The notes under the pieces: generated by a model
The model's database searches: none
Told to the model about the DNA's origin: nothing
The model's input: only the letters and a program-made list of their open reading frames with translations
Program-made: the position numbers and the translations under genes
Shown: one piece after another, positions 5,927 through 13,386 of the stretch
How positions within the stretch are numbered: the stretch's first letter is position 1
Layout of the letters: every line of letters begins with the position of its first letter
Assembly: GCA_964593515.1 (NCBI GenBank)
Contig: CAZQJH010000014.1
Coordinates: 1-19,598 of the forward strand
Direction: 5' to 3'
From: JAXJYR01 sp964593515
GTDB lineage: Bacteria; Bacillota_I; Bacilli_A; Erysipelotrichales; Erysipelotrichaceae
DNA: 19,598 nucleotides

Positions 5927-7153
5927 ATGAGAAAAATTGAATTATTAGCACCAGCTGGGGATTTAGCCCGTTTAAAAATATGTGTCTTATATGGAGCTGA
6001 TGCAGTATATATCGGTGGTAAGAGTTTCTCTTTACGTTCACGTGCTTCTAACTTTACGATGGAAGATATGCAAGAAGGAGTCGAATTTGCGCATGCTCAT
6101 GGTTCAAAAGTGCATGTAACCATGAATATCTTACCGCATAGTCAAGACTTAGAAGGTTTAGATGAATATTTATTATCATTAGAAAGAATTGGGGTAGATG
6201 CGATTATTGTTGCTTCACCTTTAATTATGCAAAGAGCTAAAAAAATAGCCCCTAAACTAGAAGTACATGTTTCAACTCAACATTCATCAACTAATTCGAT
6301 GGCGGCAAAATACTGGGAAAGTAAAGGAATGGACCGTGTTGTTTTAGGAAGAGAATGTGGATTAGATGATATTAAACAAGCATGTGCAAATAGTAGTGTT
6401 GATTTAGAAGTATTTGTGCATGGAGCAATGTGTATTTCTTATTCAGGAAGATGTATGTTATCAAATCATATGACTTTAAGAGATGCCAATCGTGGAGGAT
6501 GTGCTCAAAGTTGTCGTTGGAAATATCGTTTATATAAAGGTGATGAAGCAATTCATGATCAAAATGATTTATTCTCAATGTCAAGTAAAGACTTAGTCGG
6601 AGCTCGTTATATTCCAGAATTAATTGAAGCTGGGGTAGCTAGTTTAAAAATTGAAGGAAGAATGAAAAGTGCTTACTATATCGCAACCTTAATTAAGATT
6701 TATCGAATGTTGATTGATGAATATTATGAAAAAGGAAGCATTAGTGAAGAACGTATGGCTTATTATGAACAAGAATTAACTAAATGTGAAAATCGACCAA
6801 CTGCCCATGGATTCTATGATGGAATGCCTAAAGCATGTGATCACTTATATGGAATTAATGGGGCAGGGGTTACCCAAGAATATATTGCTTATGTCTTAGA
6901 ATATGATGAACAAGAAAAAGTAGCTACTTTACAAGTAAGAAATAACTTTGCATCATTTATTCAAGCTGAAGTATTTGGACCACATATTGCACCAACTCAA
7001 TTTGAAATCAAAGAAATTTATGATTTAGATGGAGAAGTGATGGATGTTGCTAGAACGCCAATGCAAATTGTAAAAATTCATAGTGAGCTAAAAATGGAAA
7101 AAGATGCGATGATTCGAAAAATTATGGAAAAAGACCGTAGTGATATTTATTAA
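5927..7153 (+). CDS. U32-family protein with Fe-S cysteines, TrhP2 (YrrO)-like tRNA hydroxylation protein
   Basis: 408 residues. The U32 signature is complete: EVFVHGAMC...SGRCMLS (161-179). Four cysteines, C169, C176, C192 and C196, are spaced as in the [4Fe-4S] site of the family. SLKIEGRMKS (about 240) and a C-terminal beta domain (about 320-395) fit the TrhP/YrrO architecture and length. The known role of TrhP proteins is to make 5-hydroxyuridine at the wobble position of tRNA using prephenate. The paired gene upstream supports a heteromeric enzyme, with this subunit holding the cluster. AAAGGAG precedes the start. The closely related RlhA acts on 23S rRNA and is the main alternative. Confidence 0.85.
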   Translation: MRKIELLAPAGDLARLKICVLYGADAVYIGGKSFSLRSRASNFTMEDMQEGVEFAHAHGSKVHVTMNILPHSQDLEGLDEYLLSLERIGVDAIIVASPLIMQRAKKIAPKLEVHVSTQHSSTNSMAAKYWESKGMDRVVLGRECGLDDIKQACANSSVDLEVFVHGAMCISYSGRCMLSNHMTLRDANRGGCAQSCRWKYRLYKGDEAIHDQNDLFSMSSKDLVGARYIPELIEAGVASLKIEGRMKSAYYIATLIKIYRMLIDEYYEKGSISEERMAYYEQELTKCENRPTAHGFYDGMPKACDHLYGINGAGVTQEYIAYVLEYDEQEKVATLQVRNNFASFIQAEVFGPHIAPTQFEIKEIYDLDGEVMDVARTPMQIVKIHSELKMEKDAMIRKIMEKDRSDIY

Positions 7154-7165
7154 AATAAATCACTG

Positions 7166-7174
7166 TGGTAAAAT
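7166..7174 (+). promoter_or_regulatory. Possible internal promoter ahead of proS
   Basis: TGGTAAAAT is a TGN-extended, near-consensus -10 in the 47-bp gap between trhP2 and proS, with no convincing -35. It could let proS be transcribed separately from the upstream genes. There is no room for a T-box leader. Confidence 0.35.
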
Positions 7175-7200
7175 AGATGGGATATTAGGAGGAATGAAAC

Positions 7201-8895
7201 ATGAAATTAAATAATAGTTTCTTTTATACAATTCGTGAAGATGTAAAAGATGAAGATAGTACAAGTGGAAATCTACTTGCAAGATCAGGGATGATTAAGA
7301 AAAGTTCATCTGGTATTTATATGATTATGCCTTTAGGTAAAAAGGTATTACAAAAAATTGAAAATATTGTTCGTGAAGAAATGGATGTTACTGGAGCTCA
7401 AGAATTATTAATGCCAGTATTAATTCCGGAAGAAGTATATGAAAAAAGTGGACGTCGTGAAGCTTTTGGAGCTAATATGTTTGCACTAAAAGACCGTTAC
7501 CAAAAAAGATATGTAATGGGACCAACACATGAAGAATTATTCACAATGGCTGCAATGATGAAAGGAAGTTCTTATAAAGATTTCCCATATAACTTATATC
7601 AAATTCAAACTAAGTTTAGAGATGAAACTAGACCTCGTTATGGATTAATTCGTGTTAGAGAATTTATTATGAAAGATGCTTATAGTTTTGATATTGATGA
7701 AGCAGGATTAGATGTATCTTATCAAAAAATGTATGATGCATATAAAAAGATTATGGATCGTTTAAACTTAAAATATAAGATTGTTAAGGCGGATACGGGA
7801 GCAATGGGTGGTTCTTTATCAGAAGAATTCCAAGCTATTACTTCAATTGGTGAAGATGTGGTAGTTGGATGTGAACACTGTGATTACTCAAGTAACTTAG
7901 AAGTTAGTGCTGTAGTTGATAATAGTATTTTAAGTAGTGAAGCTCACTTAACTAAAGAAATTGTCGCAACACCTAATGCGAAAACAATTGAAGAAGTAGC
8001 AGCTTTCTTTAATAAAGATGTTACAAGTTTTGTGAAAACATTAATCTATGATGTAAATGGCAAACCTTATGCATTCTTAGTTAGAGGAGATCGTGAATTA
8101 AACGAAACTAAAGTTTGTAAATTATTAGGTGTAAGTGAAATTAACTTAGCTGATTTTGCTGTTGTGGAAGAAGTAACTCATGCGAAAGTAGGATTTGCTG
8201 GACCAGTTGGATTAAATATTCCAATTATTATGGACCAAGAAGTTAGTAAAATGGCTAACTTTATTGTTGGAGCTAACCAAAGTGATGCACATATGATTAA
8301 TGTGAATATCGAAGACTTTACATGTGAAAAAGTAGCAGATATTGCTCAAGTTAAAGAAGGAGATATTTGTCCAATTTGTGGTCATAAATTAACTTTTGAA
8401 AAAGGAATTGAAGTAGGTAATACATTCAAATTAGGAACTAAATATTCAAAAGCTTTAGGTTTAGAATACCAAGATGAAAATAACAAATTAAACCCAGTTG
8501 TAATGGGATGTTATGGATTTGGATTAGGAAGAGCAATGGCAGCTGTTGTTGAACAACATCATGATGAAAATGGTATTGTATGGCCAGCAAGTATTGCACC
8601 ATATGAAGTAGCAATTGTTATTGTTTCAATGAAAGATGAACAACAAGTTGAAGAAGCTAATAAATTATATGCAGAATTAAAAGCTTTAGGAATTGATGTT
8701 GTTTTAGATGATCGTAAAGAACGTCCAGGAGTTAAATTTAAAGATATGGAATTAATTGGAGTTCCATACCGTATTACTGTAGGACGTGGAATTAAAGATG
8801 GAAATGTTGAATTTGTAACACGTGAAAATGGAGAAAAATGCGATATTGCCTTAAGTGATATTGTGGCACATGTTACAAACTTATTAGGTAAATAA
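7201..8895 (+). CDS. proS: Prolyl-tRNA synthetase, bacterial (insertion-domain) type
   Basis: 564 residues, the usual length of bacterial-type ProRS. It charges tRNA-Pro with proline in the cytoplasm. Class II motifs are in order: motif 1 around 33-60, motif 2 FRDETRPRYGLIRVREF (about 139-155), motif 3 GCYGFGLGRAMAAVVEQ (about 437-453). Between motifs 2 and 3 lies the editing insertion domain (about 230-385, YbaK-like), which removes mischarged alanine. It is flanked by CEHC and CPIC, two CxxC pairs that may bind zinc. The HGTP anticodon-binding domain spans about 470-564. AGGAGG lies close upstream. The stop codon is one base from the next gene, suggesting translational coupling. Confidence 0.97.
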   Translation: MKLNNSFFYTIREDVKDEDSTSGNLLARSGMIKKSSSGIYMIMPLGKKVLQKIENIVREEMDVTGAQELLMPVLIPEEVYEKSGRREAFGANMFALKDRYQKRYVMGPTHEELFTMAAMMKGSSYKDFPYNLYQIQTKFRDETRPRYGLIRVREFIMKDAYSFDIDEAGLDVSYQKMYDAYKKIMDRLNLKYKIVKADTGAMGGSLSEEFQAITSIGEDVVVGCEHCDYSSNLEVSAVVDNSILSSEAHLTKEIVATPNAKTIEEVAAFFNKDVTSFVKTLIYDVNGKPYAFLVRGDRELNETKVCKLLGVSEINLADFAVVEEVTHAKVGFAGPVGLNIPIIMDQEVSKMANFIVGANQSDAHMINVNIEDFTCEKVADIAQVKEGDICPICGHKLTFEKGIEVGNTFKLGTKYSKALGLEYQDENNKLNPVVMGCYGFGLGRAMAAVVEQHHDENGIVWPASIAPYEVAIVIVSMKDEQQVEEANKLYAELKALGIDVVLDDRKERPGVKFKDMELIGVPYRITVGRGIKDGNVEFVTRENGEKCDIALSDIVAHVTNLLGK

Positions 8896-8896
8896 G

Positions 8897-9703
8897 ATGG
8901 CTTATTTAGATTTCTTTACTCGTAGTTTAAAAAGTGATGGAAAAACTAATTTAGACGAACAACAACTAGTTGAATTACAAGCTAAAATTAAAGCACAAAC
9001 CTTACAAGAACGCCTTAGTTTTAAAGTGAGTGAAGAAGCTATAAATCCACTAAGTAGTAAGTTAGCTGGGGCATATCCTAATCCTAAAGATATGCCTATC
9101 GTAACTAATGCTGATGGGGATAAATTAACCTTATTAGTTCAAATCAACGGAAGTGAATTACCTATTGATATTTTAAAAGATGGAATCCTGCAAATCTTTA
9201 TTAATGCAAATGATGATTTATATGGATTAGATTTTGATAATCCATGTAAGCAAAATAATTTTCAAGTACGTTATTTAACTTTAAGTGAATTGCAAGATTA
9301 TGATTTAATTGAAGTAACAAGTAATTTGTATGAAGTAGTACCACAAGAAAGAAAAATTGAAGCCTATTTGACGAAACAAGCGATGACTACTTGTGATTAT
9401 CGCTACAATTCAATAATCAAAGAATGTGGTAAGATAACCTTTGAAGAATTAAGTTTAGATAATCAAGAAAGATTGAATGAAGATAATGATATTAGTAATA
9501 TTCAAATGTTAGGTTATCCTTATTTTAATCGTTATGATTGTCGTTTAGAAAAATATGAAGATTATGATACCTTATTATTTCAATTAGATTCGTTTAAAGA
9601 TATTAGTTGGGGTGATATGGGGGTAGGAAACTTCTTTATCAAAGCAAGTGATTTAGCTAACTTAGATTTTACAAATGTATTATTTAACTGGGATAACTAT
9701 TAA
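8897..9703 (+). CDS. DUF1963 (YwqG-like) protein
   Basis: 268 residues, recognised as DUF1963/YwqG from LSSKLAGAYPNP (a GG-P-type start motif), LTLLVQINGSELP, MLGYPYF, TLLFQLDS and the end GDMGVGNFFI...NVLFNWDNY. The family is widespread in bacteria; crystal structures exist but no activity is established. It is soluble with no signal peptide. It starts one base after the proS stop with only a weak AGG upstream, so its translation probably depends on ribosomes finishing proS. It is the last gene of the operon, followed by a strong terminator. Confidence 0.8.
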   Translation: MAYLDFFTRSLKSDGKTNLDEQQLVELQAKIKAQTLQERLSFKVSEEAINPLSSKLAGAYPNPKDMPIVTNADGDKLTLLVQINGSELPIDILKDGILQIFINANDDLYGLDFDNPCKQNNFQVRYLTLSELQDYDLIEVTSNLYEVVPQERKIEAYLTKQAMTTCDYRYNSIIKECGKITFEELSLDNQERLNEDNDISNIQMLGYPYFNRYDCRLEKYEDYDTLLFQLDSFKDISWGDMGVGNFFIKASDLANLDFTNVLFNWDNY

Positions 9704-9768
9704 AATGAAAGACCTTATGAAAATATTTTCAATTTGTGAAAAATGACATAAAGGTCTTTCATTTTTTT
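9702..9768 (+). terminator. Long hairpin terminator ending the yitT-proS operon
   Basis: Left arm AAAATGAAAGACCTTATG (from 9702) pairs with the right arm ending GGTCTTTCATTTTT (about 9747-9766), with one bulge. The 27-nt interior holds a second palindrome (TGAAAATATTTTCA, 9718-9731). The right arm ends in a T-run. The arms could also act on transcripts from the other strand. Confidence 0.8.
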
Positions 9769-9779
9769 ATGAAATAAGG

Positions 9780-9785
9780 TATAAT
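9780..9785 (+). promoter_or_regulatory. -10 box ahead of the PEPCK/HprK-like gene
   Basis: A perfect TATAAT 45 bp before the preferred start codon. The -35 region 17 bp upstream (TTTCAT) is weak and overlaps the preceding terminator. Confidence 0.5.
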
Positions 9786-9829
9786 GAAATACGATAGGTA
9801 AAAATCAAATGAAAAAAGGAGGATTAGCC

Positions 9830-11521
9830 ATGAAAGAAAATATGTATTTAACCGAAGATCTAGCCATCGTTAACTATTCAGCTGGATATTCACAAACTAA
9901 TGAACAATTATTGTCATCAAGCACATTCGCTAACTTTGTGCATACTTATATTGATTATTTACGTGATTCTAATGATGATTTATATTACTTCATCTTAAAT
10001 AATAAAACAGCACGTGAAGCAACTGTGGAAGTAATTCGTACTTTACGTTGTATGTTAGTATTTGAATTAGATGAAATTCAATCTAACTATTTATTAGACA
10101 AACCTAGATTCTTAGAATTTGTTGAAGAAATGTATAACTACTGGAAACGTCATCAACGTTTTTCAATTGTATATAATGGAGCATCATTGGGTGATCGTGG
10201 ATTTGTTGCTTTAGATTCACAATTTGCTAACTTGATTATCGGTTTATATCGTTTAGTTGAAGAAAAATTAATGGGAAGAAAAAACCGTATTTATCGTCAA
10301 ATGCAAGCAGGAGCTAATGCGGCTTTATTAATTAGTAATCAAAAATTACGTTTATCTAAACGTTATGAAAAATTAGAAGGAATTCCATTTGTGAATTCTG
10401 TAATGATTCGTACACCATTAATTCTTCATCCAAAAAGTAATAAACGTACAGGAATGTTTAGTGAACAAGAAATTAATCCAATTGATGAATTCACTGGTAA
10501 TAAAGAAGAATGGTTCTGTTACCCATGTAAGATTGGTACTTTATTAGCCTTTGTTTATTTCCACCGTGACTTTATGTCATCAGCTGTTTCTTTAGCTAAC
10601 TTATTTGAATTAGCTAATGAAGATGAATGTCATCAAAAACCAGATTTAGTAGTATTATTTGGTAATGAAATGGAAGAAGAAAAAACGGTATTCCATTATG
10701 ATGAAAAAGAAGATATTTGGGTAGGAATGTGTTCATATAATGAAAAGATTGAATACTTTGGTTATATGAAGAAAATGTGTTTAACATTACACAATGTTCG
10801 TAAAATGCAAAAAGGATGGTTACCAATCCATGGTGCTTTCGTTAATATTACCCTTAGAAATGGTAAACGTAAAGGTATTATGTTAATGGGAGATTCTGGT
10901 GCTGGTAAATCAGAATCAATTGAAGCTTTAAAAATGGTTGGAGCTGATGTTATTAAAGATATTGAAGTTGTCTTCGATGATATGGGAACAATTCACTTAG
11001 AAGATGGTGTTCCATATGGACAAGGAACCGAAATTGGAGCCTTCATTCGTTTAGATGACTTAGATCCAGGTACTCCTTATCGTGATATGGACCGTACAAT
11101 CTTTATGAATCCTGAATCTAATAACAATGCCCGTGTTATTTCACCAGCTGCTGGATATGATGTTGTATCAACTAACCATAAGATTGACTTATTTGCTTAT
11201 GCAAATAACTATGATGATAAATTAGGATTACATCGCTTTGATGATTTAGAAGAAGCTAAAGCTACTTGTATTGAAGGTAAACGTATGGCTAAAGGAACTA
11301 CCCAAGAAGTTGGTATTTCTACTACTTACTTTGCCAACCCATTTGGACCAATGCAACAACAAGAAGTTTGTGATCCATTAATTGATCAAATGTTTACAGC
11401 TTTACGTAACAGTGGAGTATTTATTGGTGAAATCTATACTCACTTAGGATTAGGTAAAGAAAACCGTGAAGGAATTAATATTGCGGCTAAACAATTATTA
11501 GAATTTATTGAAAAAGATTAA
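9830..11521 (+). CDS. P-loop protein of the PEP carboxykinase / HPr kinase type, function unknown
   Basis: 563 residues from the ATG at 9830. This start is chosen because AAAGGAGG sits just upstream; an in-frame ATG at 9809 would put that site inside the gene. A Walker A loop MGDSGAGKSES lies near 353-363, followed by ALKMVGADVIKD and a possible Walker B FDDMG (about 382). GDSGxGKSE is closer to HPr kinase (GDSGIGKSE) than to classic PEPCK (GLSGTGKTT). The N-terminal 350 residues match nothing I can name. Databases often label similar proteins phosphoenolpyruvate carboxykinase; I do not see enough to assert that reaction. It is cytoplasmic, with no signal peptide. The Bax-inhibitor-like gene lies downstream, past a hairpin. 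Confidence 0.72.
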   Translation: MKENMYLTEDLAIVNYSAGYSQTNEQLLSSSTFANFVHTYIDYLRDSNDDLYYFILNNKTAREATVEVIRTLRCMLVFELDEIQSNYLLDKPRFLEFVEEMYNYWKRHQRFSIVYNGASLGDRGFVALDSQFANLIIGLYRLVEEKLMGRKNRIYRQMQAGANAALLISNQKLRLSKRYEKLEGIPFVNSVMIRTPLILHPKSNKRTGMFSEQEINPIDEFTGNKEEWFCYPCKIGTLLAFVYFHRDFMSSAVSLANLFELANEDECHQKPDLVVLFGNEMEEEKTVFHYDEKEDIWVGMCSYNEKIEYFGYMKKMCLTLHNVRKMQKGWLPIHGAFVNITLRNGKRKGIMLMGDSGAGKSESIEALKMVGADVIKDIEVVFDDMGTIHLEDGVPYGQGTEIGAFIRLDDLDPGTPYRDMDRTIFMNPESNNNARVISPAAGYDVVSTNHKIDLFAYANNYDDKLGLHRFDDLEEAKATCIEGKRMAKGTTQEVGISTTYFANPFGPMQQQEVCDPLIDQMFTALRNSGVFIGEIYTHLGLGKENREGINIAAKQLLEFIEKD

Positions 11522-11522
11522 C

Positions 11523-11550
11523 CAAAGGAGTCTTATGACTCCTTTTGACT
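11523..11550 (+). terminator. Hairpin between the P-loop gene and the Bax-inhibitor gene, terminator or attenuator
   Basis: CAAAGGAGTC (about 11523-11532) pairs with GACTCCTTTTG (11537-11547) around a TTAT loop. Only four T follow the stem, so termination may be partial. The left arm contains a full ribosome binding site (AAAGGAG) that would serve an ATG at 11535 lying within the hairpin. Confidence 0.55.
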
Positions 11551-11570
11551 TATTGAAAGGAATGAATGTT

Positions 11571-12251
11571 ATGGAATTAAATCAAACTAAAAGTTTAAAT
11601 CAATATGCATTAAAAACGTATGGATGGGTGTTATTAGGGGTAGTTGTTACTGCCTTAGTATCTTTGTTCTTATCATCATCTGATGTGATGTTGATGACTT
11701 TAATTAACTTTCCATTAATTACGATTATCTTATTATTTTCACAAATCTTAGTAGCGATATTATTTGCGAGAAACTTAAGTAAGATGAATAGTGGAGTAAT
11801 GGTTGGTTGTTATTTTGTTTATGCTGTCTTAATTGGGATAACATTCTCATTTATTTTATTCTTATATGATTTTGGTGATGTTGCCTTATCATTTGGCATT
11901 AGTGCGATATATTTTGCTTTATTAGTGATTTTTGGTCGTACAACAAACTTAAACTTATTAAAATTGCAAAATGTTTTAGGTATTGGGCTTATTTGTTTAA
12001 TTGTAGTGGAAATTGTAATGTTATTTGCTGGTTTATCAATTGATACTCAAATCTTAACTGCAATTGGTTTAATCTTATTTACAGCTATTACAGCCTATGA
12101 TTCACAAAAAATGAAAGCTTTATATGAAATTTATCAATATGATGAACAAGCTTTAAAAGGATTTGCTTTATATAGTGCATTTCAATTATATTTAGACTTT
12201 ATTAATATCTTCTTATATATTGTTCGTATTGTTTCTAAAAGACAAAATTAA
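11571..12251 (+). CDS. Bax inhibitor-1 (BI-1/YccA, TMBIM) family membrane protein
   Basis: About 226 residues from the ATG at 11571, with seven hydrophobic segments. Family hallmarks are the late AITAYDSQKMKALYE segment, whose aspartate belongs to the pH-sensing region of bacterial homologues such as BsYetJ, and the C-terminal LYLDFINIFLYIVRI. Bacterial members are proton-sensitive calcium leak channels or are linked to membrane-protease control. Start choice is uncertain: AAAGG at 11556-11560 suits 11571, while in-frame ATGs at 11562 and 11535 are possible; the latter has AAAGGAG four nt upstream but sits in a hairpin. It is probably read from the upstream promoter through that hairpin. A bidirectional terminator follows. 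Confidence 0.85.
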   Translation: MELNQTKSLNQYALKTYGWVLLGVVVTALVSLFLSSSDVMLMTLINFPLITIILLFSQILVAILFARNLSKMNSGVMVGCYFVYAVLIGITFSFILFLYDFGDVALSFGISAIYFALLVIFGRTTNLNLLKLQNVLGIGLICLIVVEIVMLFAGLSIDTQILTAIGLILFTAITAYDSQKMKALYEIYQYDEQALKGFALYSAFQLYLDFINIFLYIVRIVSKRQN

Positions 12252-12277
12252 GCTTTTTTATATTTTACTTTAAATAG

Positions 12278-12322
12278 AAAAAGGATATAAGCACTAGTTA
12301 CTAGTTGGCTTATATCCTTTTT
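12278..12322. terminator. Bidirectional terminator between convergent genes
   Basis: A perfect 15-bp stem, AAAAAGGATATAAGC (12278-12292) with GCTTATATCCTTTTT (12308-12322). The loop holds a smaller CTAG-TTA-CTAG hairpin. A-rich and T-rich flanks give U-runs in both directions, serving the BI-1 gene and the minus-strand DUF4438 gene. Confidence 0.85.
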
Positions 12323-12325
12323 AAT

Positions 12326-13180
12326 TTAGATATTTAGATATTTAGCAAGATTAGCATTAGCATCTAATTCAACTTTTACTTCATTTTCTTTTGAACTCAT
12401 AATGACACATACCCCTGGTCCATGACCACTAGTGAAAGAATCAGAGTGAACGATGACACCAATACTTAAAGCATTTTTACGATAGTGAGGACCATAGTGG
12501 TTATCATGATCTTCAATGGCAACAATATCACCAAAACGTAAAGAATTTAAGTTATATTCTTCATTAGCTTGTTTATCTTGAGTCATGATATCATAATCAC
12601 CTTGCATCATTGTACTAACTCCTAAACCAGAACCCATTAAACAAGCAGGAATAATATGCGTGACCTTTACTACGACTTGATTATCTTCAATACGAACCAT
12701 TTTCTCAAATAAATCAGGATCAATATTCATGATATGTAAATTAGGAAAGTCATCTAAACGATAACCTTGACCAAAAGCTTTAACACTTACTTTGTCATCA
12801 CTAGTCATTAATTCTAATGTTTCTTCATCAAAATAAGCCATTACATGATCAATACCACCATGTTTACCTGTGATATATCCATATCTTCCTTTGGCATCAC
12901 CACTAATGACTTTCGCAATATTACCAATACAAGCATAAGTATTAAAAGCATAATTATATTTATCATTTTGATTTTTAAGACTTACTCCTGGTTCAATATG
13001 ATCACCAACTACTTCCATACAGTTATCACCAATCTTGAAATTATAAACAATTCCACCTGTTCCCATAGGAATTCTTCCTTTACCATCATAACCTACACGA
13101 TAACCATAACCATTTAATTTAGGATGATCAACACTAGCTTGAACAGCCATTTTAACTAACGTATTTTTATTTGATTTCAT
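12326..13180 (-). CDS. DUF4438 family protein
   Basis: 284 residues. Recognised as DUF4438 from VGYDGKGRIPMGTGGIVYN, GDHIEPGVSLKN, ACIGNIAKVISGDAKGRYGYITGKHGGIDHV, LPDLF-type central segments and the end (SLRFGDIVAI, HYGPHYRKNALSIGVIVHSDS, GHGPGVCVIMSS). The glycine-rich histidine motifs suggest a ligand or metal site, but the family has no known activity; a Thermotoga member has been solved structurally. It is cytoplasmic with no signal peptide. The minus strand carries GGAGG ten nt before the ATG and a TGG-extended TAGAAT -10 (13204-13209). It stands alone, divergent from the tRNA-SulP unit. Confidence 0.85.
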   Translation of the reverse strand: MKSNKNTLVKMAVQASVDHPKLNGYGYRVGYDGKGRIPMGTGGIVYNFKIGDNCMEVVGDHIEPGVSLKNQNDKYNYAFNTYACIGNIAKVISGDAKGRYGYITGKHGGIDHVMAYFDEETLELMTSDDKVSVKAFGQGYRLDDFPNLHIMNIDPDLFEKMVRIEDNQVVVKVTHIIPACLMGSGLGVSTMMQGDYDIMTQDKQANEEYNLNSLRFGDIVAIEDHDNHYGPHYRKNALSIGVIVHSDSFTSGHGPGVCVIMSSKENEVKVELDANANLAKYLNI

Positions 13181-13203
13181 AATTAACTACCTCCATTATT
13201 TAT

Positions 13204-13212
13204 ATTCTACCA
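13204..13212 (-). promoter_or_regulatory. Extended -10 promoter of the DUF4438 gene
   Basis: The minus strand reads TGGTAGAAT, a TGN-extended near-consensus -10 placed about 24 nt before the start codon. No clear -35 is visible. Confidence 0.45.
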
Positions 13213-13268
13213 TTTTTTAAGAAAAAGAGGAAATTAACTCTAAACATTTTTTGGGGTTTGTGATAAAC

Positions 13269-13274
13269 TATAAG
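13269..13274 (+). promoter_or_regulatory. Possible -10 for the tRNA-Arg / SulP unit
   Basis: TATAAG lies 8 nt before the tRNA 5' end, the right distance for transcription to begin a base or two ahead of the mature tRNA. The -35 is not clear. Confidence 0.35.
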
Positions 13275-13282
13275 TCGGTATT

Positions 13283-13357
13283 GCTCCCATAGCCCAATGG
13301 ATAGAGTGTCAGATTCCGATTCTGAAGATGTAGGTTCGATTCCTACTGGGAGCGCCA
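13283..13357 (+). tRNA. tRNA-Arg, anticodon CCG
   Basis: A full cloverleaf can be folded by hand. The acceptor stem is GCTCCCA/TGGGAGC, the anticodon stem TCAGA/TCTGA with loop TTCCGAT (anticodon CCG, reading the arginine codon CGG), and the T-arm GTAGG-TTCGATT-CCTAC. The discriminator is G and CCA is encoded. The D-stem is GCCC/GAGT, containing a G-T wobble and one C-A mismatch. CGG is rarely used in the genes around it (one case is in the dpnM-like gene). It is 29 nt upstream of the SulP start with no terminator between them. Confidence 0.95.
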
Positions 13358-13386
13358 CTTTATTATAGGGGAAAGAAGGGTAAAAT

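Noticed and set aside
7154..7200. T-box riboswitch ahead of proS
   Set aside because: Only 47 bp lie between the genes and no T-box sequence or terminator/antiterminator pair is present.
12845..13117. Plus-strand threonine/isoleucine-rich open frame opposite the DUF4438 gene
   Set aside because: Low-complexity shadow of a conserved minus-strand gene.
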